Origin: Candidatus Lustribacter telmatis
Lineage (GTDB): Bacteria > Vulcanimicrobiota > Vulcanimicrobiia > Vulcanimicrobiales > Vulcanimicrobiaceae
Reading direction: 5' to 3'
Length of the DNA: 33,256 nt
Assembly (NCBI GenBank): GCA_003164045.1
Contig: PLRU01000074.1
Location: forward strand, 1-33,256
Within the stretch, counting starts at the first letter, position 1. Every line of letters starts with the position of its first letter. The notes beneath the pieces are model-generated. The model made no database searches and was not told the origin of the DNA. It saw nothing but the letters and a program-made list of their open reading frames with translations. This document shows positions 15,611 to 24,700 of the stretch, piece after piece. The translations under genes and the position numbers were made by a program.

Positions 15611-15747
15611 GATGTTCGGGTCCTCCGGAAAGAGACGAGCTTGCGATGAAGTTGGCGCGGGGTTTTTACGGGGCCTCGGTGGCGTTAAATTCTGTGGACG
15701 ATGTGCAATCGGCGAATAATGTGGATCGTCGCCGCTGGGCAGCACGG

Positions 15748-16971
15748 TCAGTTCCAGATGGACGTGAACCACGTCCAGAGCTTGGCGAACGCGGTGCCGC
15801 CGCTGCGGCCGTTGAGGTGCGGCGAGGCTTCGCCGCGGGGGCCGAACAGCACGAGACCGACGGCCGTTGCATATTCGGGCTGCTTCACGGAATCGGTCAA
15901 GCCGGCGATGGTCGCCGGGACGCCGATGCGCACGGGCAGGCCGAAGATTTCAGCCGCGGTCGTTTCGATGCCGCGCAGATGCGCGCCGCCGCCGGTGATG
16001 ACGACTTCGCTGAGCACCTGATCGCGCGGAAGATGTTCGAGGATGTTCGATTTCGCGAGCCGGAACATTTCGAGCACGCGCGGCAAGACGATCGCGCGCA
16101 ACTGCGCCGAGGTGACCTCGCGCGTGCTGCGCCCGTCGAGCGTCTTGACGTGAAACGTCTGCTCGGCTTCGTCCGGACGCGTGAGCCCCGAGCCGTACGT
16201 GCGCTTGACGTTTTCGGCCTCGGCCGACGTCGTCTTGAGCCCGAGGGCGATGTCGTTACTCAGGATGTTCCCGCCGACCGGGATCGTCGCGCTGTGGATC
16301 ACGCCGCCGTCGGCAAAAACCGCGATGTCGGTCGTGCCGCCGCCGATGTCGAGCAAGACGCAGCCGACGTGCTTTTCTTCCGAAAGCAGCGTTGCCGCCG
16401 ACGATGCCAGGGGCTCGAACACGATCCCGGCCGGTTCCAAACCGGCACGATGCACGCATTTGAGCACGTTGGCGATGAACGTCGCGCCGCCGGTGATGAT
16501 GTGCGTGTCGACTTCGAGCCGGCTGCCGGACATCCCAAGCGGATCGGTTACGCCATCCTGGCCGTCGATCGTATAATGCCGCGGCAACGCATGGATGATC
16601 TGGCGGTCGGCTGCGAGGTTGATGATCTTCGATGCATCGACGACGCGCTTCACGTCGGCGGCAATCACTTCGCGGTCGTCGCCCGATACCGCGACCACGC
16701 CGCGATTATTCGTCGATTGAATATGTTCGCCGGTTACTCCAACGTACACGTGGGACACGTGGACGCCGGCCATCCGCTCGGCCTTTTCGGTCGCCGCTTC
16801 GATCGCCCTGACCGTCTCCTCGAGATCGGTCACGACGCCTTTGCGCATCCCCGTCGAGGGGGCTTCGCCGATCCCGATGATCTCCAAACCGTCGGGGCCC
16901 GAGGCGGCGATGACGGCACACGTTTTCGTCGTGCCGATGTCTAGGCCAGCGATAATCTCGCCGCGTGCCAC
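15748..16971 (-). CDS. ftsA: cell division protein FtsA
   Basis: This 407-residue actin-like ATPase carries [16 protein letters not shown] (phosphate 1), [15 protein letters not shown] (phosphate 2) and [14 protein letters not shown] (adenosine loop). The 1C domain lies in between ([21 protein letters not shown]). The last residues, [11 protein letters not shown], form an amphipathic helix of the kind FtsA uses to bind the membrane and tether FtsZ filaments. The GTG at 16971 is chosen because the family begins four to six residues before IIAGLD; another in-frame GTG at 17001 lies beyond a hairpin (16985-16999). No clear ribosome site is visible before either start. ftsQ is 110 bases upstream and ftsZ 137 bases downstream on the same strand. 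Confidence 0.95.
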   Translation of the reverse strand: MARGEIIAGLDIGTTKTCAVIAASGPDGLEIIGIGEAPSTGMRKGVVTDLEETVRAIEAATEKAERMAGVHVSHVYVGVTGEHIQSTNNRGVVAVSGDDREVIAADVKRVVDASKIINLAADRQIIHALPRHYTIDGQDGVTDPLGMSGSRLEVDTHIITGGATFIANVLKCVHRAGLEPAGIVFEPLASSAATLLSEEKHVGCVLLDIGGGTTDIAVFADGGVIHSATIPVGGNILSNDIALGLKTTSAEAENVKRTYGSGLTRPDEAEQTFHVKTLDGRSTREVTSAQLRAIVLPRVLEMFRLAKSNILEHLPRDQVLSEVVITGGGAHLRGIETTAAEIFGLPVRIGVPATIAGLTDSVKQPEYATAVGLVLFGPRGEASPHLNGRSGGTAFAKLWTWFTSIWN

Positions 16972-17081
16972 TACAAGCCGCCGAGTGGCCGCAGGCCACA
17001 CGCAAAGAAGCGAGCGCAGCGAGCATCATTCATACTATGGGCACTATATATTGTGGGTGAGAGGCGCAGTCCCTACAAGGA
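16972..17081 (-). promoter_or_regulatory. ftsQ-ftsA intergenic region with hairpin and possible promoter
   Basis: This gap holds a perfect hairpin (GTGGCC 16985-16990, loop GCA, GGCCAC 16994-16999) followed by ACGCAAAG, just upstream of the ftsA start. It also holds an AT-rich patch (about 17038-17056) unlike its GC-rich surroundings. On the minus strand the patch reads CACAATATATAGTGCC, offering -10-like TATAGT. No good -35 is spaced correctly, so a promoter for ftsA-ftsZ is only suggested. The hairpin sits where it could affect ftsA translation. Confidence 0.4.
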
Positions 17082-17849
17082 CTATGGAAATTCGACGACC
17101 GGCGTCGCCGGCGCGCGCAGATCGATGACCCGTAATGGGCGCCCGAGCCCGACACTGCGCCGAATCGGTTCGACCAAGGCAAGCTTCGCCGGCAAGTCCG
17201 CATCGGAGCCGAACTTCAACAACACGCCGCGGCTGTCGATGGCTTCGAGGCCACCGAAACGGTCGCGCCGGACGATTCGGACGGGGATGTGCTCGCCGAC
17301 GGTCCGGGCGTCGGTGAGGAGCCGGTCGACGTCCGGCGCGGCGAGGATCGCGCCGGGCGCAACGGCCGGACCGGCCCCGACGTCTACCAACGGCAAGAGT
17401 GCGGACACGCAGTCCGTCTGCAGCACGCGCGCCGTCGCATCGATCGTCACCGTGCCGCTCGAAGACTGCACGCAGCCCGTCGGCGTGCGCAGCGTGACGT
17501 CGAGCGTGACCGCCGGATGCGGAAATTGCGCGCGATGAACGGCCGCCGTGGCAACGTACGGAATCGTTTCCAGCCGCCGGCGAATCGCGCCAGTGTTGAG
17601 CAACCACAAGTTCGCATCGGGATCGATGTGCGCCGCGGTGATGACCGCGTTCTTCGTCACCAGCCCGCCGGAGGGCACGTTGGCATCGATCGAGCGCACG
17701 CGCAACTGCGGCGCGTTCGCGATCGCAATGCCGGCTGCTAACACGACGCACACGACGAGCGCAGCGACGACCCAAAACGTCCGCACCCGTACGGCAATGG
17801 ACGGTTTCGTGCGGCGGCGTAAGGCTTTTGCGCGGGCCGCCGTACTCAC
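17082..17849 (-). CDS. ftsQ: cell division protein FtsQ
   Basis: The 255-residue product has a short basic cytoplasmic tail (KALRRRTKP), one transmembrane helix (about residues 26-46, WVVAALVVCVVLAAGIAIAN) and a periplasmic part starting with a POTRA-like segment (LRVRSIDANVPSGGL... ITAAHIDPDANLWLLNTGAIRRRL). The rest fits the FtsQ beta domain (IPYVATAAVHRAQFPHPAVTLDV, then DSRGVLLKFG near the end; these are short landmarks). FtsQ links the divisome to FtsB/FtsL across the membrane. Its ATG overlaps the stop of the upstream HAD gene by four bases (ATGA), showing translational coupling. Assignment rests on topology, the POTRA pattern and the position before ftsA; sequence conservation in this family is low. 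Confidence 0.88.
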   Translation of the reverse strand: MSTAARAKALRRRTKPSIAVRVRTFWVVAALVVCVVLAAGIAIANAPQLRVRSIDANVPSGGLVTKNAVITAAHIDPDANLWLLNTGAIRRRLETIPYVATAAVHRAQFPHPAVTLDVTLRTPTGCVQSSSGTVTIDATARVLQTDCVSALLPLVDVGAGPAVAPGAILAAPDVDRLLTDARTVGEHIPVRIVRRDRFGGLEAIDSRGVLLKFGSDADLPAKLALVEPIRRSVGLGRPLRVIDLRAPATPVVEFP

Positions 17850-18655
17850 GTGAGCACGTACTTCTCGATTGCCTCCGCCACGCCGTCGTGCGCGACGTCG
17901 CCGACGACGTGGTCGGCTTTAGCGAATAATTCCGGCGGCCCCGAGCCCATCGCAATGCCGATGCCGGCTGCGGTGATGAGCGGGACGTCGTTCCAGGCAT
18001 CGCCGACCGCCATCGTTTCGGCCAGCGTCGCGCCATAGCGCTCGGCCACGAACGCGAGCGCTTCGCCCTTGTTCACGTCGGGCGAGAGCACCTCGACAAA
18101 ATCGACATTACTCCGCGTGAGATACGCGCGATCGCCCAACAGCGCTTTGAGCGCTGCGAGGTGTTGTTCCGATGGGCCCGGATCATCGACCAGCACGATC
18201 TTGATCGTCGGCCGCTCGGCAAACGCTTCGCGCAGCGACGGCACGACGAGCGGTTCGACCTTTGCCAGATCCGTGTAGCGCTTGGAAAAGCGATTGATCT
18301 GCTGCAGGTAGAGTTTGTCATCGGCGTAGCACTGCGCGTGCACGTGATGGTCTTCGGCCCACGCGAGCACTTGGCGCGTCACGTCTTGGCGGACCGGCGT
18401 TTCGCGCAGCACGGCGCCCGTACTCGCCTCGAAAATCGCGGCACCCTGATAGCAGACGAGCGGCCCGGTGATGCCCAGCGTCAGCGCGAACGGCTTTGCA
18501 GCGGCGAACATGCGGCCGGTCACGATCGTGATCTGCGTCCCCTGGGCGCGCGCGCGAGCGATGCTGTCTTGCACCCGCTGCGAGATCGTGAGGTTCGTCC
18601 CGACGAGCGTGCCATCGAGGTCCAGCGCGATGAGCCGGATTCGTGTGCTAACCAT
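17846..18655 (-). CDS. Cof-type HAD-superfamily phosphatase
   Basis: The 269-residue protein has all HAD motifs: the nucleophile loop L-D12-L-D14-G-T (motif I), IVTGR (motif II), a Lys in the NKGEAL segment (motif III) and VGDAWNDVPLI (motif IV). The IIB cap lies between motifs II and III, which places it in the Cof family. These enzymes dephosphorylate sugar phosphates, flavin precursors or PLP-type compounds; the substrate cannot be read from the sequence. It begins 16 bases after the hisD stop and overlaps ftsQ by four bases, bridging the histidine and division genes. A role as histidinol-phosphate phosphatase is imaginable from the neighbours but is not shown by any motif. Confidence 0.88.
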   Translation of the reverse strand: MVSTRIRLIALDLDGTLVGTNLTISQRVQDSIARARAQGTQITIVTGRMFAAAKPFALTLGITGPLVCYQGAAIFEASTGAVLRETPVRQDVTRQVLAWAEDHHVHAQCYADDKLYLQQINRFSKRYTDLAKVEPLVVPSLREAFAERPTIKIVLVDDPGPSEQHLAALKALLGDRAYLTRSNVDFVEVLSPDVNKGEALAFVAERYGATLAETMAVGDAWNDVPLITAAGIGIAMGSGPPELFAKADHVVGDVAHDGVAEAIEKYVLT

Positions 18656-18671
18656 CGGAACTACCTATTCG

Positions 18672-19961
18672 CTATCGGCGCTCGATTCGCATGCGGGCCG
18701 TGCGCGCGTGCGCCGGCAAGCCTTCGAAGTCCGCGAGCGCGGCAAGCGTCTCGGCATCCGCGGCCATCCGCGCAGCACTGTTTTCCACCACCGACATCGT
18801 GCGATAGTAGTCCGCTGTCCGCAAGCCCGACGAGAAGCGGGCGGCACCCGACGTCGGCAGCGTGTGGTTCGTGCCGGCGATGTAGTCGCCCGCGGCAACC
18901 GGCGTGTGATCGCCGATGAAGATCGCTCCGGCGCGCCGGATATGCGGCACGAGACTCCACGGATCGGCAACTTGCAACGAAAGATGTTCGGGCGCGAAGC
19001 GTTCGATGACCTCGAACACCTGCGCCTCGCTCGCGGCGTGGATCAGCCACGTCCGGTCGGACAGCACGCGCTCGACGATCTCGCCGCGGCCGGTTTCACG
19101 CGCGAAGTCGCCCGTCAGCAACGCGGCAACGGCCTCGAGCACGGCGCGGTTGCGCGATACCGCCGCCACCCGCGCCAGCGGATCGTGCTCCGCTTGGGCG
19201 ATCAGTTCGCCCGCGACGAACTCCGGGCGCGAGCGCTCGTCGCACACCACCAGCACCTCCGAGGGTCCGGCGAGCCCATCGATACCGCACACGCCGAAGA
19301 CCTGACGCTTCGCTTCGGTCACGTACACGTTACCCGGGCCGACGATCTTGTCGACCGCAACGATCGTCGCCGTCCCGAATGCGAGCGCGCCGACGGCCTG
19401 CGCTCCACCGGCTGCGTACAACTCGTCAACCCCGCACAAACTGCACGCGTAGAGGATCGCCGGGTTGATCGAGCCGTCGCGCTGCGGCGGCGTCGTCACG
19501 ACGACGCGATCGACCCCGGCGACCTTCGCCGGTACGACCGTCATCAGCACGGTCGAGGGCAACGAGGCGCTGCCGCCCGGAACGTACGCGCCGACGCTGT
19601 GCAAGGGCTGCGAGAGAAAGGCGTACTCACTCATGTCCGCCGTGCGGTAGCGAACCGGTTCGGGCTTCTGCCGCGCGTGATAATCCGTAATGCGTTCGCG
19701 CGCGAGTTCGAGACCGGCAGCGATGACTTCGGGCACGAGTCCGCGCGCGTGCTTGCGCGAGGGAACCTCGCGCCGGAGCGTTGCCGCCGTGGCTTCCGGA
19801 TGATCGTAGCGCTGCGTTAGGGCGATGACGGCCGCGTCACCGCGGTCGCGCACGTCGTCCAGTATGGTGGTCACGCGTTCGCGGACATCGCGCGGCGCGT
19901 CCCATCCGCCGGCGTAGAGCGGCGCGAGCGCCTGCTCGTCGCCGGCATCGGCGAAAATCAT
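18672..19961 (-). CDS. hisD: histidinol dehydrogenase
   Basis: The 429-residue protein is full length for HisD, which oxidises histidinol to histidine in two NAD-dependent steps. Landmarks appear in order: HSVGAYVPGGSASLPSTVLM, YAAGGAQAVGALAFGT, KIVGPGNVYVTEAKR, GIDGLAGPSEVLVV, the zinc-ligand region AQAEHDPLA, the catalytic segment FAPEHLSLQ, and GDYIAGTNHTLPT. The ATG at 19961 overlaps the hisG stop by four bases (ATGA), so the two are coupled. It is the last histidine gene in this set; a HAD phosphatase gene follows after 16 bases. Confidence 0.97.
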   Translation of the reverse strand: MIFADAGDEQALAPLYAGGWDAPRDVRERVTTILDDVRDRGDAAVIALTQRYDHPEATAATLRREVPSRKHARGLVPEVIAAGLELARERITDYHARQKPEPVRYRTADMSEYAFLSQPLHSVGAYVPGGSASLPSTVLMTVVPAKVAGVDRVVVTTPPQRDGSINPAILYACSLCGVDELYAAGGAQAVGALAFGTATIVAVDKIVGPGNVYVTEAKRQVFGVCGIDGLAGPSEVLVVCDERSRPEFVAGELIAQAEHDPLARVAAVSRNRAVLEAVAALLTGDFARETGRGEIVERVLSDRTWLIHAASEAQVFEVIERFAPEHLSLQVADPWSLVPHIRRAGAIFIGDHTPVAAGDYIAGTNHTLPTSGAARFSSGLRTADYYRTMSVVENSAARMAADAETLAALADFEGLPAHARTARMRIERR

Positions 19962-20584
19962 GCGTTGACGGTGCCGTCGAGCCGCTCGAGCAGCGCCGTC
20001 AGTTCCTTGTATTTCGTGCGAAAGCGCACCGGGTTCACGACGAAGCGGGCGGTGCTCGGCGCGATCTCATCGACGATGACCATGTCGTGCTCGCGCAGCG
20101 TGTTGCCGGTGGCGACGAGATCGACGATCAGGTCCGCGAGACCGACGACGGGACTCAACTCGACCGAACCATGCAGCGGAATCAGCTCGACCGGCAAGTC
20201 ACGTTCGGCAAAGTACGCTTCGGCCGACCGCGCGAACTTCGTCGCAACGCGCAGAAATGTCGGGAACGGCGCGCCTTCGTGATACCGGTCGATACGGCGC
20301 GCGGCCACGCAGAGGCGGCAATAGCCGAACCCGAGATCGACGAGTTCGCTCACGGTGCGCTCGGTTTCCCACAGCACGTCTTTGCCGACGATGCCGCAAT
20401 CGGCCGCGCCGAACTCAACATACGCCGGCACGTCGGAGGGGCGCAGGAACAGCAACTGGGTGCCGTCGGACGTGACGACGGCCAATTTGCGCCCGACGTC
20501 GTCGGGAACGTCGATGCCCGCGCTGCGCAAACGCTCCGCCGAATCTTCGTATAGCGCGCCCTTCGGGACGGCAATCGTCAGCAT
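19958..20584 (-). CDS. hisG: ATP phosphoribosyltransferase, short form catalytic subunit
   Basis: At 208 residues this is the short HisG, which lacks the C-terminal ACT-like regulatory domain and needs HisZ as partner. Conserved parts are IAVPKGALYEDS at the N-terminus, FGAADCGIVGKDVL, and the PRPP-binding loop DLIVDLVATGNTLREH. It catalyses the first step of histidine synthesis, joining ATP and PRPP. The ATG at 20584 shares one base with the hisZ stop, and its own stop overlaps the hisD start. Having hisZ directly upstream agrees with the predicted HisG-HisZ hetero-octamer that is feedback-inhibited by histidine. Confidence 0.96.
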   Translation of the reverse strand: MLTIAVPKGALYEDSAERLRSAGIDVPDDVGRKLAVVTSDGTQLLFLRPSDVPAYVEFGAADCGIVGKDVLWETERTVSELVDLGFGYCRLCVAARRIDRYHEGAPFPTFLRVATKFARSAEAYFAERDLPVELIPLHGSVELSPVVGLADLIVDLVATGNTLREHDMVIVDEIAPSTARFVVNPVRFRTKYKELTALLERLDGTVNA

Positions 20585-21795
20585 CAGAGCGCTTCCGTTT
20601 TGCGCGGCGTGTTCTTGCGCGGTAAGCGTTTGTCGGGCTCGGGCGACACGCGAACTTCGCGAATTTCGCCGTTCTCCGCGATGACGACCCGCGGAATGCC
20701 GTGCGCGCGCGCTTCGGCCACGAGCGAAGCTTCGTCCTGACCGCTCGAGGCGTAACGCACGATGTTGCCCGCGGCGCGTTCGCGCGTCGCGACGACGTCG
20801 GCGCCGCTCACCAGCACATCGACGCGATGACGCCGGCGCGTGATATGTTTGCCGCGCCGTTCGAGCGCGATCAGCAAGCGCTCCACGCCCGCGCTCCAGC
20901 CCACCGCCGGTACCGTATAGCCGAACTTCGGCAGCAGCGAGTCGTAACGCCCGCCGCCGCAGAGCGGAAAGCCGATCTCCGGCAAGTAGCCCTCGAAGAT
21001 GAAACCGGTATAGTAATCGAGGTCCCGCAACAGCGCGAAATCGACCGAGACGCGGTCGCCGTAGCCAAGCGCCGCGGCGCGAATAAGCAGCGTTTCGAGC
21101 TGGTCGAGCGCCGCCTGGCTCTCCGCCGTTTTGCAGACCTTGCGCGCTGCGGCGATGCCGTCGCGGCCGCCGCGCCGCAGGGCGAAATCGATCAAAAGCG
21201 GCTTGTCGAACTCGCGCAGACCGACGATGTTGCGCTCTTTCATCAGCGCCTTCGCCGCCGGGATCGCATCGCCCGACAAACCTACGCCGGCCAGGATGCC
21301 ATCGACGATTCGCGAGTCGTTGATGTCGTAGGTTGCATCGCGCATCCCGATTTCATCGCAGGCTTCAATCGCCATGAAGAGCGTCTCGGCGTCGGCATCG
21401 ATGCCGGGCGAGCCGATCAGCTCGACGCCGGCCTGCGTGAACTCGCGCATCCGGCCTTCTTGCGGCTGGTCGTAATAGCGGAACGCCGGCGCAACGTACG
21501 AGAGCCGTAAGGGCAACGGCGCTTCGCGCATCCGGGTCGAGACGAGGCGCGCGATCGGCGTCGTCAGTTCGGGCCGCAGCGCGAGCATCGTCGCGCGGCG
21601 ATCGTTGAATTGGAACGAAAGCTCGGTCAGCTCGTGGCCGAGGCCCTTCTCGATAACGTCGAAACGCTCGAAGATCGGCGTCTGCACTTCTTCATAGGAC
21701 CAGCGCCCGAAAACCGCCCGCAGCACTTGCTCGAGATCGCGCTTGCGCGCCAGCTCGTGCGGCAGCCAGTCGCGAACGCCTTGCGGTAATTTCAT
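20584..21795 (-). CDS. hisZ: ATP phosphoribosyltransferase regulatory subunit HisZ
   Basis: The 403-residue protein is a histidyl-tRNA-synthetase-like paralogue. It shows LPQGVRDWLPHELARK at the start, the motif-2-like FRYYDQPQEGRMREFTQAGVE, LRDLDYYTGFIFEGY and a motif-3-like GWSAGVERLLIAL. Proximity to a short hisG identifies it as HisZ rather than HisS: HisZ supplies the histidine-binding regulatory role that short HisG lacks. It keeps a C-terminal part (from about residue 320, VDVLVSGADVVATRERAAG and GIPRVVIAENGEIREV) recalling a shortened anticodon-binding domain, which many HisZ proteins have lost. Its ATG overlaps the dnaE stop by four bases. A HisS assignment is less likely but can only be excluded by comparing active-site residues. 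Confidence 0.85.
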   Translation of the reverse strand: MKLPQGVRDWLPHELARKRDLEQVLRAVFGRWSYEEVQTPIFERFDVIEKGLGHELTELSFQFNDRRATMLALRPELTTPIARLVSTRMREAPLPLRLSYVAPAFRYYDQPQEGRMREFTQAGVELIGSPGIDADAETLFMAIEACDEIGMRDATYDINDSRIVDGILAGVGLSGDAIPAAKALMKERNIVGLREFDKPLLIDFALRRGGRDGIAAARKVCKTAESQAALDQLETLLIRAAALGYGDRVSVDFALLRDLDYYTGFIFEGYLPEIGFPLCGGGRYDSLLPKFGYTVPAVGWSAGVERLLIALERRGKHITRRRHRVDVLVSGADVVATRERAAGNIVRYASSGQDEASLVAEARAHGIPRVVIAENGEIREVRVSPEPDKRLPRKNTPRKTEAL

Positions 21796-24700
21796 GGCTG
21801 CGGATAGCCGATCCGGACGTTGCCGGGACCAACGATCCGTTCCAGTTCTGATTTCACGTACGGCGCGTTCGCGATACCGCGCGAGCTGCGCTTCGTTTGG
21901 CCGGAGATGTGGAATACCAGCGGAGTCGTGCCGGGTGATTCCTCGAGCAGTTGCGCGAGTGCATCGACGTGACTGCGCGACGACACGGTGACGTGCCAGC
22001 CCGGGAAATCGGGCGGCGCGGCCTGACGCTGGAACGGCTGCACTTCGTTGACCGAAACGCTGAACTCGACCGGCGTTTCCTCGCCCGGAACGGCGCCGCG
22101 GCGTTCGCGCAGGCGCAGGCGGCCGTTGATCACTACGATGGCGTCTTCAATGAACGCACCTTGCAACTGCGGATAGGACTTCGGGAAGACGATGCACTCG
22201 ATCGAGCCGGTCATGTCTTCGATGGTGGCGATCAGCATTTGCTGCTGAGCTTTGGTCAACGTGCGGCGGACTGCCGTTACCAGCCCGGCGATACGCGCCG
22301 GCGAATCGTCCGGAGCGCCGCGCAGATCTTTGATCGATGTCGCACCGGTTCGCGCCAGCGCCTCTGCAACGTCGGCCAGCGGGTGACCCGAGACGAAAAT
22401 GCCGAGTGTTTCCTTTTCCCAGGTCAGCGCCACCATGGTCGAGGGCGCGGGCAACGGCCGCAGCGAGGGCGCGAACGCCGGCGCCGCTTCCTCGAGCATT
22501 CCGAAGAGCGAGCTCTGGCCGAGTTCGCGGTCGCGCGATTCGCGGGCCGCTGCGTCGAGCGCACCATCGAGCGCATCGAGCAATTGCGCGCGGTTGCCCG
22601 GCAGCGTGTCGAGTGCGCCGCATTTGATGAGCGCCTCGTAGACCTTGCGGTTGGCGGCCTTCGTCTCGACGCGTCTGGTCAAATCGAAAAGATCGGCGAA
22701 CTTGCCGTCGCGTTCGCGCGCGGCGAGAATCGCGTCGACCGCGCCTTCGCCGATGCCCTTGACGGCTGCGAGTCCGAAGCGAATCTGCGACCCGACCACC
22801 GCAAAGTCGACCAACGACTCGTTGACGTCGGGCGGCAGCACCGCGATGCCCATCTTCTTGGCTTCTTCGATGTACTCGACGAGCTTATCGGTCTTATCGC
22901 GCACCGACGACATCAGCGCCGCAAAGTACTGCAGCGGGTAATTCGCCTTGAGGTAGCCGGTCTGATACGAAATCCAGCCGTACGCGGCCGCGTGCGATTT
23001 GTTGAAACCGTAGCCCGCGAAGGGCTCGATGAATGCGAAGATGTCGGCCGCGAGCTGCGGCCCGATCTCGTTGACGGTCGCGCAGCCTTCGATGAACTGC
23101 GCGCGGTAATAGGGGATCTTGTCCTTTTGCTTCTTCCCCATGACCTTACGCAGTTCGTCGGCTTGGCCCATGGTGAAGCCGGCCAGGTCGCGCGCGATCT
23201 GCATGACCTGCTCTTGATAGCACGCGATGCCGTAGGTGTCGCTGAGGATCGGCACGAGCTTCGGGTGCAGATACTTCGGCGTCTTGCGGCCGTGCTTGTT
23301 CGCGATAAAATCCGGGATCCAGTCCATCGGACCCGGACGGTAGAGCGCCACGAGCGCGATGATGTCGTCGAGACCCGACGGCTTCAGCTCCACGCACACG
23401 CGTTTCATGCCGTCGGATTCGAGTTGGAACACGCCGAGCGTTTCACCGCGGCCGAGCATCTCGTAGGTGCGCGTGTCGTCGTCGGGGATCGTCGCCAAAT
23501 CGAAGTCGGGCTTGGTCGTGCGCCGGATCTCGTCGCTCGCCGCCTTCATTACCGTGAGGTTGCGCAGTCCCAGAAAGTCGAACTTGAGCAAGCCGACGCG
23601 TTCGACCATGTTCATGTCGTACTGCGTGTTGACGTCACCCTCGCCGAGCTTCACCAGCGGCACGTGATCGGTCAACGGGTTCTTCGAGATGACGACACCG
23701 GCCGCGTGCGTCGAGGCGTGGCGTGCCAGTCCTTCGATCGAGTTGGCCGTGTCCAGCAGCTTGCGGATCTGCGGGCTGCCGTCGTAGAGCATCTTCAGTT
23801 CGGGAATTTGTTCGAGCGCGACCGTGATCGAGAGACCGCCCGGGCCCGAGGGGATCAGCTTCGCAACGCGATCGACGTCCGGTAGCGGCACGGCCAGCGC
23901 CCGGCCGGCGTCGCGCACTGCGGCCCGCGCCGCCATCGTCCCGAACGTGACGATCTGTGCGACGCGGTCCTTGCCGTATTTTTCCGTGACGTAGGCGATG
24001 ACTTCATCGCGCCGCTCGACGCAAAAGTCGGTGTCGATATCGGGCATCGAGATGCGGTCGGGGTTGAGGAAACGCTCGAAGATCAGCTTGAACTTGATCG
24101 GATCGAGGTCGGTGATCTTCAAACAATACGACACGATCGAGCCGACGGCCGAACCCCGGCCCGGCCCGACCGGGATGTCGCGGTCGCGCGCGTACTTGAT
24201 GAAATCCCAAACGATCAGGAAGTACGAGCTGAAACCCATCTTGACGATGACTTCGAGTTCGTATTCGAGCCGCTCGCGCAGCACCGGATCGCTCTTCGCG
24301 CGCTCCTCTCCGTAGCGCTCGATCAATCCGCCTTCACACACCAGGCGCAAGTACTCATCCGCGCCCATCTCGACTTCGCGGTCGGGAGCGGCGTCGAGAC
24401 CTTCCGACGCCGACTTGCCGGCGAGCACGCCGGCAACGTCGGCCGCTGCCGTTTTTGGCACGGGGTAGTCGGGCAGGTAGAAAATCTTCTCGGGGATCTT
24501 GAGATCGATGCGCTTGACGATCTCGAGCGTGTTGTCGCACGCTTCCGGCACGTCGGCGAAGAGTTCGCGCATCTCTTGCGCGCTCTTCACGTAGAACTCA
24601 TCGGAGAAGAACTTCATCCGGCTCGTGTCGGCGACGGTCTTGCCCGTGCCGATGCACAGCAGCACGTCGTGCGCTTGTGCGTCGCCGCGTGAGAGGTAGT

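Noticed and set aside
15611..15747. Specific promoter for ftsZ in the ftsA-ftsZ gap
   Set aside because: The 137-base gap has a TTGCAC on the minus strand but no -10 at a fitting distance, so no promoter is called.
15611..15772. 54-residue N-terminal extension of FtsZ
   Set aside because: It would overlap ftsA and lacks family likeness; the ATG at 15610 has GGAGG upstream and the normal FtsZ start.
21951..23885. 644-residue open frame antisense to dnaE
   Set aside because: It lies wholly opposite a certain DnaE coding region, is rich in Arg, Asp and Val as expected from the complement of high-GC codons, and shows no domain.
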